Made by a program: the position numbers and the translations under genes | Shown here: positions 11,766 through 19,169 of the stretch, in pieces | Layout of the letters: the number at the start of each line of letters is the position of its first letter | Numbering within the stretch: position 1 is the first letter of the stretch | The notes under the pieces: model-generated | Seen by the model: only the letters and a program-made list of their open reading frames with translations | Databases searched by the model: none | Told to the model about the DNA's origin: nothing | IMG/VR virus record: IMGVR_UViG_3300028548_001226 | Coordinates: 1 to 29,753 of that record | Source: a virus | Direction: 5' to 3' (one strand) | DNA length: 29,753 nucleotides

Positions 11766-12051
11766 ACTAAGGTTTCCTCCTGACCTTTGAAGCTGGTCTG
11801 GCTCCCCAGTAGTCGCAACGAGCCAACTATGTCTTTAGTGATATATAAAGCATCATCAAACAACATTTCTAATCATCTATGATAGCTATTAAAATGCCCG
11901 CGAACTTACCAACCAGAAGCCCGCGCCATGCTATATATGATTGCCTTTATCCTCCTAGCCCTTGGCCTTGTTGCCCTGCAAGACCTTTAATAGACAACCA
12001 GAGCAACACACTTTACAATTAATCCACCCCAACATAAAAATAGGTTCTAGC
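11766..12051. other. Intergenic region before terminase
   Basis: There is no convincing gene and no clear intrinsic terminator. It holds a possible extended -10 promoter (11839-11847), a direct repeat of GCCCGCG (11896-11902 and 11919-11925), and a 20-codon hydrophobic frame (11928-11990) with no Shine-Dalgarno. Position immediately upstream of the small terminase makes it a natural place for a packaging site, but nothing in the sequence proves that. Confidence 0.4.
11839..11847 (+). promoter_or_regulatory. Possible extended -10 late promoter
   Basis: TG (11839-11840), one base, then TATATA (11842-11847) fits an extended -10 element, with no good -35 upstream. It is the only promoter-like sequence seen between the early genes and terminase. 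A phage-encoded activator would be expected if real. Confidence 0.25.
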
Positions 12052-12435
12052 TTGCAAGATAATATTGTAAATCCAGATGAAGGCGGAAGGCCGCCCTTTG
12101 TTTTTAGCCCTGACCAGTTGATTGAGTTAGGGGCATTAGCTGCTGTATTAACTAAAGGTCAAGTAGCTGATTATTTCGGTATATGTGAGAACACTTTGCG
12201 AGCTGCTGAAAAAAGACAGCCCGAGGTTTCTGAGGCTTATAAAAGGGGAAGGGTTAGCCAGTGCGCAAGTATGGGTAATAATCTAATACAACTTGCAAGG
12301 GACGGAAATGTTGCCGCCAATATCTTCTATTTAAAGACTCAGGCAGGCTGGAAAGAAACAGAAGCTGAGGTTCAAGAGATACCCCCTATCAATATTATTT
12401 TGGATAGTCGTGTTACTGACACTACCTCAGAGTGA
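12052..12435 (+). CDS. terS: Small terminase subunit (TerS)
   Basis: 127 residues from TTG 12052, chosen because AGG lies seven bases upstream. The longer frame from TTG 11962 lacks a ribosome-binding site and adds an unconvincing N-terminus. GGRPPFVFSPDQLIELGALAAVLTKGQVADYFGICENTLRAAEKR is the DNA-binding HTH region of TerS proteins. The segment GNNLIQLARDGNVAANIFYLKTQAGWKETE matches the A-x-x-F-(Y/W)-L-K-T-x-A-G-W-K-E signature used for oligomerisation and TerL contact. TerS recognises the packaging site. It overlaps terL by 26 bases. Confidence 0.8.
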   Translation: MQDNIVNPDEGGRPPFVFSPDQLIELGALAAVLTKGQVADYFGICENTLRAAEKRQPEVSEAYKRGRVSQCASMGNNLIQLARDGNVAANIFYLKTQAGWKETEAEVQEIPPINIILDSRVTDTTSE

Positions 12436-13621
12436 GATATTCACTAGCAGTAGCCGCTTTCGTGCTGTTGTTGCTGGGCGTAGATTCGGCAAGACCTTTC
12501 TGTCTACTGGGGAGATACTGCGAGCCGCTATCAGTGGTAAGAATAAGAACTGCTGGTACGTAGCGCCAACCTACGGCTCCGCTAAAGAGATTGCTTGGGA
12601 TATGCTAATACAGACTATCCCGCCAGAGTACCTGACCAAGACAAACGAAAGCAGTCTGACGATGCGCCTGATTAACGGCAGCACCATTAGCCTTAAAGGA
12701 GCCGAGAAGCCAAACAATCTACGCGGACGAGCTTTGGACTTTGTTGTCCTTGACGAGTTTGCAGATATGCGCCCAGAGGCTTGGTATGAGGTTATAAGAC
12801 CATCCCTATCTGACAGGCTAGGCTCAGCTCTGTTTATCGGCACACCTAAAGGGCGTAACCATTTCTATGACCTCTACACCAAAGGGCTAGACGGTGATGA
12901 AGATTGGGACAGCTTTCAATATACAACGATTCAGGGCGGCAATGTTCCAGCGGCTGAGATTGAATCTGCTAAAGCTGACCTTGATGAACGCACCTTTCAG
13001 CAGGAATACCAAGCACAGTTCGTAAACTATTCAGGACTAATATACTACGGCTTTAGTCGTGAAGCCTCAGTGCGCAAGATAGAGCTAGACTGCAACACTT
13101 TGCATATTGGAATGGACTTTAACATTGACCCCATGAGTGCGGTGGTTTGTATCCGCCACCATGACACCCTGATTGCTGTTGATGAGATAGTAATGTTTGG
13201 TAGTAACACGCAAGAGATGGCGCAGGAAATCAGAACGCGCTATCCCGACAAACATGTTATCATCTACCCTGACCCAGCCTCACGCCAACGCAAGACTAGC
13301 GCAGGTGGGCGCACAGATTTAAGCATACTACAGAACGCAGGCTTTGAAGTTAAAGCGAAAACCAGACACGCACTGGTTAGGGATAGAATAAACGCGGTCA
13401 ATTCCAGATTGCTTTCCAGTGATGGTCAGCGGAACTTGTTGATAGACCCTAAGTGTAAACAAACAATAGAATCCTTAGAGCGCCAGACCTACAAGGAAGG
13501 AACTAGCGTTCCTAATAAGGATGGCTTTGACCATATGAACGATGCGCTTGGTTATCTGGTTGAATACTTATTCCCAGTTAGAACTGACCGCATAGCACCC
13601 CAACCACAAAGGTGGAGTTAA
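12410..13621 (+). CDS. terL: Large terminase subunit (TerL)
   Basis: 403 residues from GTG 12410. The ATPase domain has Walker A AGRRFGKT (22-29) and Walker B VVLDE (112-116), plus the coupling-region SALFIGTPKGRNHFYDL. The nuclease domain is RNase H-like: GMDFN (about 234), an acidic residue in AVDEI, and the terminal DGFDHMNDALGY. This motor translocates DNA into proheads and cuts it. The protein is compact, as in many phages with short TerL. The stop overlaps the portal start (TAATG). Confidence 0.93.
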   Translation: MLLTLPQSEIFTSSSRFRAVVAGRRFGKTFLSTGEILRAAISGKNKNCWYVAPTYGSAKEIAWDMLIQTIPPEYLTKTNESSLTMRLINGSTISLKGAEKPNNLRGRALDFVVLDEFADMRPEAWYEVIRPSLSDRLGSALFIGTPKGRNHFYDLYTKGLDGDEDWDSFQYTTIQGGNVPAAEIESAKADLDERTFQQEYQAQFVNYSGLIYYGFSREASVRKIELDCNTLHIGMDFNIDPMSAVVCIRHHDTLIAVDEIVMFGSNTQEMAQEIRTRYPDKHVIIYPDPASRQRKTSAGGRTDLSILQNAGFEVKAKTRHALVRDRINAVNSRLLSSDGQRNLLIDPKCKQTIESLERQTYKEGTSVPNKDGFDHMNDALGYLVEYLFPVRTDRIAPQPQRWS

Positions 13622-14997
13622 TGAGTAAAGACCTAGAATATACACACCCAGAATATGACAATAACAAAAATCGCTGGGAGTTTTATCTTCGCTCTTATAT
13701 GGGCGGTGAAGACTACAAAGATGGCAACTACCTGACCAAGTACATTAATGAAGACCAAGATGAGTACAGACGGCGGATTGACCTAACGCCACTGGATAAC
13801 CACTGCAAGAACATTGTCCACATTTACAGTAGCTTTTTATGGCGACAAGCCCCGACACGTTCATTCCAATCTGCCGCAGGTAACTACGCTCTTACACCTT
13901 TCTTGAAAGATGCTGACTTAGATGGTCGGAGCTTTAACGCTTTCATGCGGGAAGCTGGTGTCTGGTCGAGCGTATACGGCAATGTCTGGATAATGGTAGA
14001 TAAGCCCGAGTCTAATGCCCGCACAAAGGCTGAGGAGCTTGGACAGGACATTCGCCCATATGTAAATATGTTTACGCCTGAGAACGTCCTAGACTGGGAA
14101 TACGAGAGAATGCCGTCTGGTCGATATGAGCTTTGTTACTTCAAGGTCCGTGAATCCATTATGGAAATCAGCGACACTGAAAAAGAGGTTTATTACCGCA
14201 TTTGGACAAAGGACGAAGTTCAGCTATTCAAAAGCATCAATGAACAGGAAACGCACATAAGAACTGAGCCAAACCCGCTGGGCAGAATCCCTGCTGTATT
14301 TCTACCTGCTAACCGTTCGGTGGTTCGGGCTATTGGTATCAGTGACCTGTCAGATGCGGCCTATATGCAGCGTGCTATCTATCAGGAGCTGTCAGAAATT
14401 GAACAGCTTATCCGTATCAGTAACCACCCCACACTGGTTAAGACTTACGAAACTGATGCGAGTGCTGGAGCAGGTGCAGTAATTAATATGCCTGATGATA
14501 TGGATGCGGCGATGAAGCCCTATCAAATACAGCCCAGCGGTCAGAACCTAGACTCAGTAAGGGCATCTATTAATGACAAGGTTGAATACATTAACCGAAT
14601 GTCTCACATGGGCGCTGTACGTGGTACAGAGGCAATCACACAGTCTGGCGTAGCAATGCAAACTGAATTCCAGATGTTAAATGCCAAGCTATCTGAGAAG
14701 GCCGACATACTTGAACTGGCTGAAGAGCAGATTTGGAACCTTTGGTGCGACTACCAAGACCTGACCCCAGACGTTGAAATCTTCTACCCTGATTCGTTTG
14801 ATGTTCGTGACATGGATAAAGAGCTGGTATTCCTTCAGCAGATGCGTTCTACCGGCGTTAAGTCAGTGACCCTAATGCAAGAGATAGATAAAGCGATTGC
14901 TGACCTAGCATTAGACGATGAGAACCTAGCCAAAGCACATTTAGAGATTGAGCAGGGTTCTCAGGTATTGGGGCAGTTCAACGACGAGGCTGAATAA
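13621..14997 (+). CDS. Portal protein (DUF4055-like)
   Basis: 458 residues from ATG 13621, preceded by AGGTGG five bases upstream; the earlier in-frame GTG 13612 lies in that site. The N-terminus YTHPEYDNNKNRWEFYLRSYMGGEDYKDGNYL resembles the DUF4055 portal family (H-P-x-Y plus G-x-x-x-x-K-x-G-x-x-Y-L). Middle segments DLTPLDNHCKNIVHIYSSFLWR and YGNVWIMVDKP, and the long helical LSDAAYMQRAIYQELSEIEQLI, fit the clip and stem regions. A dodecamer at the capsid vertex would be the DNA gate. It is immediately downstream of terL, as expected. Confidence 0.87.
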   Translation: MSKDLEYTHPEYDNNKNRWEFYLRSYMGGEDYKDGNYLTKYINEDQDEYRRRIDLTPLDNHCKNIVHIYSSFLWRQAPTRSFQSAAGNYALTPFLKDADLDGRSFNAFMREAGVWSSVYGNVWIMVDKPESNARTKAEELGQDIRPYVNMFTPENVLDWEYERMPSGRYELCYFKVRESIMEISDTEKEVYYRIWTKDEVQLFKSINEQETHIRTEPNPLGRIPAVFLPANRSVVRAIGISDLSDAAYMQRAIYQELSEIEQLIRISNHPTLVKTYETDASAGAGAVINMPDDMDAAMKPYQIQPSGQNLDSVRASINDKVEYINRMSHMGAVRGTEAITQSGVAMQTEFQMLNAKLSEKADILELAEEQIWNLWCDYQDLTPDVEIFYPDSFDVRDMDKELVFLQQMRSTGVKSVTLMQEIDKAIADLALDDENLAKAHLEIEQGSQVLGQFNDEAE

Positions 14998-17009
14998 TGC
15001 CCACAGATAACCAGTACGATGAGATATTGGATAAGCTTGCTGATACACACCAGCAACGCCTATCCGATGCCCTAGTGACCTTAGAGGAGCGCGTAGCCGA
15101 TGTTATGGCTGACGCTCCGCTTAAAGGTGGGAAGCTGTTTGATACCGAATGGGCTATAAATGCAAGACCTCAGTTGAGGGAAGCTATGGATGATGCTTAC
15201 TTGTCAGAGGTTGACGCAGTTGTTCGCGGCTATGGCGGGGTAGCTACTGATGCGCAAGATATGCTCGGCCAGTATGGTGACTTCACAAAGCTAGACCCTA
15301 GCGTTATTAATCAGCTACAGACTTTATCCTTTCAGGGCTTTGAATCTGTTGCGAATGAATACCTTGATGTTCTAGCAAATGAGGTTTATCAATCAACGCT
15401 AACTGGCAGGTCTTTCAATGATACTGTTAAGAACCTACGGCAGACAATCAACGGCGTTTATATCCAGAGCGATGATGTAGAGGCTCAACGACTGGTTGAT
15501 ATTGTAAACAACGGCACTGCTACAGCGTCAAAGGAAGCGGCTGAACAGCTACGCACCAAGTTCGCTAGAGACAGGGCAGGTAATAACCTTAGACGCTACA
15601 GTACCCAGATGGCACAAGACAGCCTGATGCAGTTTGACGCCAGCATTAACACTGCTATCGGTAAGTCTACAGGTGCTACCAAGTGGAAGTATTATGGCGA
15701 TGTTATTAGGGACAGCAGGCCATTCTGTAGGCAACACGCTGGGCAGGTGTTCACTGATGACGAAATAGAATCAACTTGGTCGGGAAGCTGGCAGGGTAAA
15801 TCATCTGGAGACCCGTTTATTGTTCGCGGTGGTTATAATTGCCGTCACCACTGGCGACCAGTCTTTGACGAAGAAGATATTGTTTCAGAGCCTGAAGTTG
15901 TAGAGCCGCCCAAGCCAAGCCTATCAATACCCGTTGGATTGCCACCGATCAGAAAGAAGAAAGAGATTCAGCAGAGTTTTGACGAGCGCACAAAACAAGC
16001 AAACCTTAAAGGCTCTGCAAATTCAACACAGAGCAGCAGTACCGGATATGTCCTTACATCTGATGGCAACTATGCTACTAGGTTTAATCATGGAGCTTCA
16101 CGCCAAAGGACTCTTAGTTATCAGGACTACAACCAAAAAATAGTAAGCAACAACAACCTGCAAGACTTTACCTCTGAAACCTTGTCACTTGTTCAGCCCA
16201 TTATTGCTGAGACTGATAAAATGGCTAAGGCTTTTGGTGTCCCAAGAATTAGAACCATTGTTCCAACCAAGCAAAAAGCTGTTGCTGACATGGGTGATGG
16301 TGTTCTGGGGTTAAATAAGTCTATCTATAACGGATATGGAAAGAAAGCCTACACAAGTGAGGCCAGCTTACTTGTTGATGAGCTAAAGCTAAACGCTAAG
16401 TTGCAAGAGCTTAACGGTTTATCTGTTTCGCAATATGAGACTTACCTTGCTACAAAAGCTGAATGGAAAGCAATGGCCTCTGGCAATGACAAAGTAAATA
16501 AATTCACAGAGCTGGACGCTTCAATTCAGGCTTACAATAAAACAATAAAAACCGCAGCCGCTACAAGAAAGAAACTTGATGACGCTGTTGCCGCCTCACA
16601 GCCAAAAATTGCCAATCCATACAAAAGGGGCGGAGATAAGGCTAAAAGACCTTTCAATTCAGGTGACTACTTTGCTAAGAATTCAGACCTTGGCAAGACA
16701 ACGATATTCCATGAGTTTGGGCATAACGTACACCAGCAGTATTTCGCAACGAGACAGAACCTTAGAAATCCGCCGATGGAGAAATGGCTAAAAAGTAAAT
16801 TCACAAATAAGTCTTTTTACCCCACAAAGTATTCTGAAGTGAACCCCCAAGAATGGTTTGCTGAAAACTTTGCCCTCTACAACATGGGAAGGAAGGATTT
16901 AGTAGATTCAGACATTAAAGATTTACTTGATGCCATGGTAAAGTCTAAAGGACGCCTGAAAGTACACAAAGGCTTTAACTTTGAAACAGGAGAATATGAA
17001 CGTGGCTAA
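14997..17009 (+). CDS. Head morphogenesis (gp7/Mu F-like) protein fused to zincin metallopeptidase
   Basis: 670 residues. The first 290 form a helical minor-head domain ending with WKYYGDVIRDSRPFCRQHAG (about 230-250) and GGYNCRHHWRPV, the conserved C-R-x-x-x-G and N-C-R-H-x-x-x-P motifs of SPP1 gp7/Mu gpF proteins. A Pro- and Ser-rich linker (about 300-345) leads to an extra C-terminal domain. It has HEFGHNVHQQYF (HExxH at 572-576) and NPQEWFAENFALY (E619 and E623 as third-ligand candidates), the layout of gluzincin-type metallopeptidases. No separate prohead protease is seen in the head operon. Minor head proteins of this family often carry C-terminal enzymes or toxins. It could mature the capsid or be injected. 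Confidence 0.83.
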   Translation: MPTDNQYDEILDKLADTHQQRLSDALVTLEERVADVMADAPLKGGKLFDTEWAINARPQLREAMDDAYLSEVDAVVRGYGGVATDAQDMLGQYGDFTKLDPSVINQLQTLSFQGFESVANEYLDVLANEVYQSTLTGRSFNDTVKNLRQTINGVYIQSDDVEAQRLVDIVNNGTATASKEAAEQLRTKFARDRAGNNLRRYSTQMAQDSLMQFDASINTAIGKSTGATKWKYYGDVIRDSRPFCRQHAGQVFTDDEIESTWSGSWQGKSSGDPFIVRGGYNCRHHWRPVFDEEDIVSEPEVVEPPKPSLSIPVGLPPIRKKKEIQQSFDERTKQANLKGSANSTQSSSTGYVLTSDGNYATRFNHGASRQRTLSYQDYNQKIVSNNNLQDFTSETLSLVQPIIAETDKMAKAFGVPRIRTIVPTKQKAVADMGDGVLGLNKSIYNGYGKKAYTSEASLLVDELKLNAKLQELNGLSVSQYETYLATKAEWKAMASGNDKVNKFTELDASIQAYNKTIKTAAATRKKLDDAVAASQPKIANPYKRGGDKAKRPFNSGDYFAKNSDLGKTTIFHEFGHNVHQQYFATRQNLRNPPMEKWLKSKFTNKSFYPTKYSEVNPQEWFAENFALYNMGRKDLVDSDIKDLLDAMVKSKGRLKVHKGFNFETGEYERG

Positions 17010-17193
17010 AGAGCTGGACAAGGGATTAGAGCTAGTAAAGTTAGAGCAAATACCAGACAACTTGATTGAGCTGCTTGATGAGCTTTTTGAAGATGCTGAC
17101 GCACAAGACAAAGAGAACTTTGGCTGGCTATATGAAGCCGCTGAATTGCGGTTAAACGAATTAACTGAAGAAGAAATTGAGGATGAAGATTGA
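16996..17193 (+). CDS. Small acidic protein
   Basis: 65 residues from ATG 16996; GTG 17002 with AGGAG nine bases upstream is an equally possible start. The protein is strongly acidic and helical (PDNLIELLDELFEDADAQDKENFGWLYEAAELRLNELTEEEIEDED). It overlaps the end of the minor-head gene. Acidic, helix-rich small proteins at this place in head operons may be chaperone or scaffold aids, but nothing proves that here. Confidence 0.6.
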   Translation: MNVAKELDKGLELVKLEQIPDNLIELLDELFEDADAQDKENFGWLYEAAELRLNELTEEEIEDED

Positions 17194-17249
17194 TGGCATA
17201 CGGTATCGGAAAAAAGAAAAAGAAGAAGAAAAAAAAGCCCACTAAATAA
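17193..17249 (+). CDS. Poly-lysine mini-protein
   Basis: 18 residues: MAYGIG, nine lysines, PTK. ATG 17193 overlaps the preceding TGA, with AGGA nine bases upstream. I recall similarly short MAYG/MPY-plus-lysine proteins in aquatic phage genomes. Its lysine codons also form the T-rich tail of the minus-strand terminator below, so the reading frame could be a by-product. Translation is plausible but unproven. Confidence 0.4.
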   Translation: MAYGIGKKKKKKKKKPTK

Positions 17250-17257
17250 GCTGGGCT
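17229..17257 (-). terminator. Rho-independent terminator of leftward cassette B
   Basis: On the minus strand AGCCCA (17257-17252) pairs with TGGGCT (17241-17236) and is followed by seven further T residues and a T/C tract. This is a strong intrinsic terminator for the leftward genes. In the plus direction the same stem has only a weak TTTT downstream, so rightward transcription from the head operon could pass. Confidence 0.85.
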
Positions 17258-17568
17258 ATAGGGGTTTTATAGACATGAGAGGCTTGTTCTATTTGGCTAT
17301 TAAACTCCATTAACCATTGTTCTTGGTTTAGGTGAGCAACTTCGTGCGCCCGCATAGCATCCATTACAAGCGCCCTCAAGTCGGCTCTATGCCAGAAGAA
17401 TAAAGTGTTGTGTGTTTTATAAAGAAGCCAGCCATTAGGCAATAGCTCAGACACCCACTTAACGGAAATGGTGGGGCTGCATTCAGTATGAAAAAGGTTC
17501 CAGTTATCATCCTGACCCGCTTCATCGTTATCAGCTACGTGTTGACCGCAAAACTTACAATCAGCCAT
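17242..17568 (-). CDS. Zinc-knuckle unknown protein, third gene of cassette B
   Basis: 108 residues, leftward, with GGAGG nine bases before the ATG. The N-terminus CKFCGQH...FHTEC (C4, C7, H10, H27, C30) looks like a zinc-binding knuckle. Later, MRAHEVAHLNQEQW contains HEVAH, which fits HExxH, but the protein is short and lacks a visible third ligand region, so a peptidase call is not justified. The last codons lie inside the terminator stem. Unknown phage accessory protein encoded against the head operon. Confidence 0.65.
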   Translation of the reverse strand: MADCKFCGQHVADNDEAGQDDNWNLFHTECSPTISVKWVSELLPNGWLLYKTHNTLFFWHRADLRALVMDAMRAHEVAHLNQEQWLMEFNSQIEQASHVYKTPIAQLI

Positions 17569-17569
17569 T

Positions 17570-17908
17570 CTAATTAGCCTCCATAATTCTTAAGCTTTCA
17601 TAAGCGGCCACTTTGTCTACATAACGCTCAACCGGCGCTGGTACTATATAGCCATCTGACAGCTTCAGCATATTGCAGTCGGGGTTACTGTTTACGATAA
17701 TAATATCAACAACCTTAAGCCATTCTGGTTCGCCTGTCAGCGTTACATAATCGCCCTCAAATATAATTAAGCCTCTAGCTTTCTCTTGCCTACGCACTTC
17801 GTCGTACTCGCGCTGAGTTAGCATCTTGAAGCTACCCAAGTGATTATCTTCACAGTAATGGTCGTGGGCTTGGTCTAGCGTTTGCGTGTCTGGTTTTAAA
17901 GTATGCAT
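17570..17908 (-). CDS. Unknown protein, second gene of cassette B
   Basis: 112 residues from the ATG at 17908 (minus strand), with GGAGG five bases upstream. A longer frame to 17941 would start within the UNCG hairpin and is rejected. The N-terminus is helical and polar (TQTLDQAHDHYCEDNHLGSFKMLTQREYDEVRRQEKARG). Then come beta segments (LIIFEGDYVTLTGEPEWLKVVDIIIVNS, KLSDGYIVPAPVERYV), suggesting a small barrel-like domain. I do not recognise the family. It is preceded by the same hairpin block as the 3576 gene, although the two proteins are unrelated. Confidence 0.65.
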   Translation of the reverse strand: MHTLKPDTQTLDQAHDHYCEDNHLGSFKMLTQREYDEVRRQEKARGLIIFEGDYVTLTGEPEWLKVVDIIIVNSNPDCNMLKLSDGYIVPAPVERYVDKVAAYESLRIMEAN

Positions 17909-17925
17909 AATCCCCTCCAAGGGTA

Positions 17926-17939
17926 GCCCCCGAAGGGGC
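17926..17939 (-). other. Intercistronic UNCG-tetraloop hairpin, cassette B
   Basis: On the minus strand GCCCC, TTCG, GGGGC gives a C(UUCG)G hairpin between the stop of the first cassette gene and the Shine-Dalgarno of the second. It matches the copy at 3548-3561 in sequence, in position between genes, and in gap length (38 versus 36 bases). Confidence 0.75.
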
Positions 17940-17946
17940 ATTTGAA

Positions 17947-18270
17947 TTAGTAAGTGTAGTGACCTTCGTGTGCCAACATGCCCATATAGCCGCCAGCAAA
18001 ATCTTTTCTGCTCATAATCTCAGTCTGGTCGAATCCTATTGCGTATCTGTCTAGCTTTGCAATATGAAAGATAACGTATCTAGCTGGCATTACACTATCA
18101 AGCTCTCTGTTGCCAGATTGATACTCAACATCAAAGTAAGCGGCTGCTTTCTGCGCTGTCTTATCCGCTACCTTTGCGGCGGCTTCTATTGTCTTATATG
18201 TTTTGCATGGCGACTTAGTTTCTTCAAGTCTTTTAGAGATTCTGCTCTGTAGAGAAAGAATAATGTTCAT
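17947..18270 (-). CDS. Unknown protein, first gene of cassette B
   Basis: 107 residues from the ATG at 18270 (minus strand), seven bases after AGGG in the conserved leader; the longer frame to 18384 starts upstream of the promoter and is rejected. The N-terminal half is helical and basic (SRISKRLEETKSPCKTYKTIEAAAKVADKTAQKAAAYFD). The C-terminal half has beta character (ARYVIFHIAKLDRYAIGFDQTEIM) and ends GGYMGMLAHEGHYTY. No family is recognised. It is transcribed against the capsid genes from a promoter shared with early genes, so it is probably an early cargo (moron-type) gene. Confidence 0.7.
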   Translation of the reverse strand: MNIILSLQSRISKRLEETKSPCKTYKTIEAAAKVADKTAQKAAAYFDVEYQSGNRELDSVMPARYVIFHIAKLDRYAIGFDQTEIMSRKDFAGGYMGMLAHEGHYTY

Positions 18271-18276
18271 GGGAAA

Positions 18277-18332
18277 GCCCTGTTGTTTTTTGAATGTAGG
18301 AGCATCTTGCCTGTTATTTACATTTATGTCAA
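18277..18332 (-). promoter_or_regulatory. Repeated promoter/operator/leader module, copy B
   Basis: On the minus strand: TTGACA (18332-18327), 17-base spacer, CAAGAT (18309-18304), six bases, leader 18297-18277 identical to copy A over all 21 bases. The dyad TTGACA-N4-TGTAAA occupies 18332-18317. Exact spacing identity with copies A and C supports a common origin. Confidence 0.82.
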
Positions 18333-18391
18333 CACTATCGTAAAAGTATATGCATATGTAGATTTTTTGGTAACAATCGTACATATATAGG
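18333..18391. promoter_or_regulatory. Divergent intergenic region with palindrome ATATGCATAT
   Basis: AT-rich sequence between leftward promoter B and the rightward scaffold promoter. It contains a perfect ten-base palindrome at 18348-18357 and further alternating TA/CA steps. It may be an operator serving either promoter, or simply AT-rich promoter DNA. Confidence 0.3.
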
Positions 18392-18421
18392 TTGATATTT
18401 GCGAACAGTTGGCCTTATGGT
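18392..18421 (+). promoter_or_regulatory. Probable promoter for scaffold and capsid genes
   Basis: TTGATA (18392-18397) and TATGGT (18416-18421) with 18 bases between, 44 bases before the scaffold ATG. It would restore rightward late transcription downstream of the inserted leftward cassette. Confidence 0.4.
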
Positions 18422-18464
18422 AAACTCAAGCCTCACCAACACACTCAATTTGAGGCATCGTCAC

Positions 18465-19142
18465 ATGAGCGAAGGCATCGTGGGAACAGAAGCAGAAGCA
18501 GCAGCGGCAGCAGAAGCAGCAGCGGCAGCAGCAGCGCAGACTAAAACATTTACTCAACAAGATTTAGATAAGATTGTTGCTGACCGAGTAGCACGCGAGC
18601 AGCGCAAGTTTGAAAAGCAGCTATCAGGTGTAAACCTTGATGAAGCAAAACAGCTAATGGCTGAAAAAGAAAAATCACAGATTGAACAGCAAAAAGAAAG
18701 AGGCGAATTTGAAAGCATTCTAAAGTCTACTGTTGAGAAGAAAGACCAAGAGATTAACAGTTACAAGTCTAAGCTACAGTCAACGCTTGTAGATGGCGCT
18801 CTACTGCAAAGCGCAAGCGCCAACAATGCAGTCAGCCCAGAGCAAGTTTCAACGCTCTTAAAAGGGACTACGCGGCTTTCTGACGACGGCACTGTTGAAG
18901 TGTTAGACAACAACGGAACGCCGCGTTACAATGATAGCGGTGATTTGTTATCAGTTAATGAAATGGTGACAGAATTCTTAACGGCTAATCCTCACTTCGT
19001 GCGCGCTGGACAAGGCGGAACAGGAAGTAAGGGCAACGCTGGTGGCTCTACGCAGAAGCCTCAATCTGCGGTTGAAATGGTTGCTAATTGGAACGATGGT
19101 GGGCGTGAAGCCTATCGCGCTATGATGAAGAAACCAAAATAA
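18465..19142 (+). CDS. Capsid scaffold protein
   Basis: 225 residues from ATG 18465 (TGAGG upstream); the earlier in-frame TTG 18399 overlaps the promoter. An Ala/Glu repeat (EAEAAAAAEAAAAAAA) is followed by a charged coiled coil (DKIVADRVAREQRKFEKQLSG to KKDQEINSYKSKLQ), a middle segment with DGALLQSASANNAVSPEQV, and a C-terminus rich in Gly/Ser ending YRAMMKKPK. This composition and its place just before the major capsid gene are typical of phage scaffolds. It should direct prohead assembly and then leave or be degraded. No protease domain is present. Confidence 0.82.
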   Translation: MSEGIVGTEAEAAAAAEAAAAAAAQTKTFTQQDLDKIVADRVAREQRKFEKQLSGVNLDEAKQLMAEKEKSQIEQQKERGEFESILKSTVEKKDQEINSYKSKLQSTLVDGALLQSASANNAVSPEQVSTLLKGTTRLSDDGTVEVLDNNGTPRYNDSGDLLSVNEMVTEFLTANPHFVRAGQGGTGSKGNAGGSTQKPQSAVEMVANWNDGGREAYRAMMKKPK

Positions 19143-19169
19143 CCTAAACTAATTTTTGAGGATACACTG

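Noticed and set aside
11928-11990. 20-residue hydrophobic frame before terS
   Set aside because: It has no Shine-Dalgarno and lies in the candidate packaging/promoter region; hydrophobicity alone is weak evidence.
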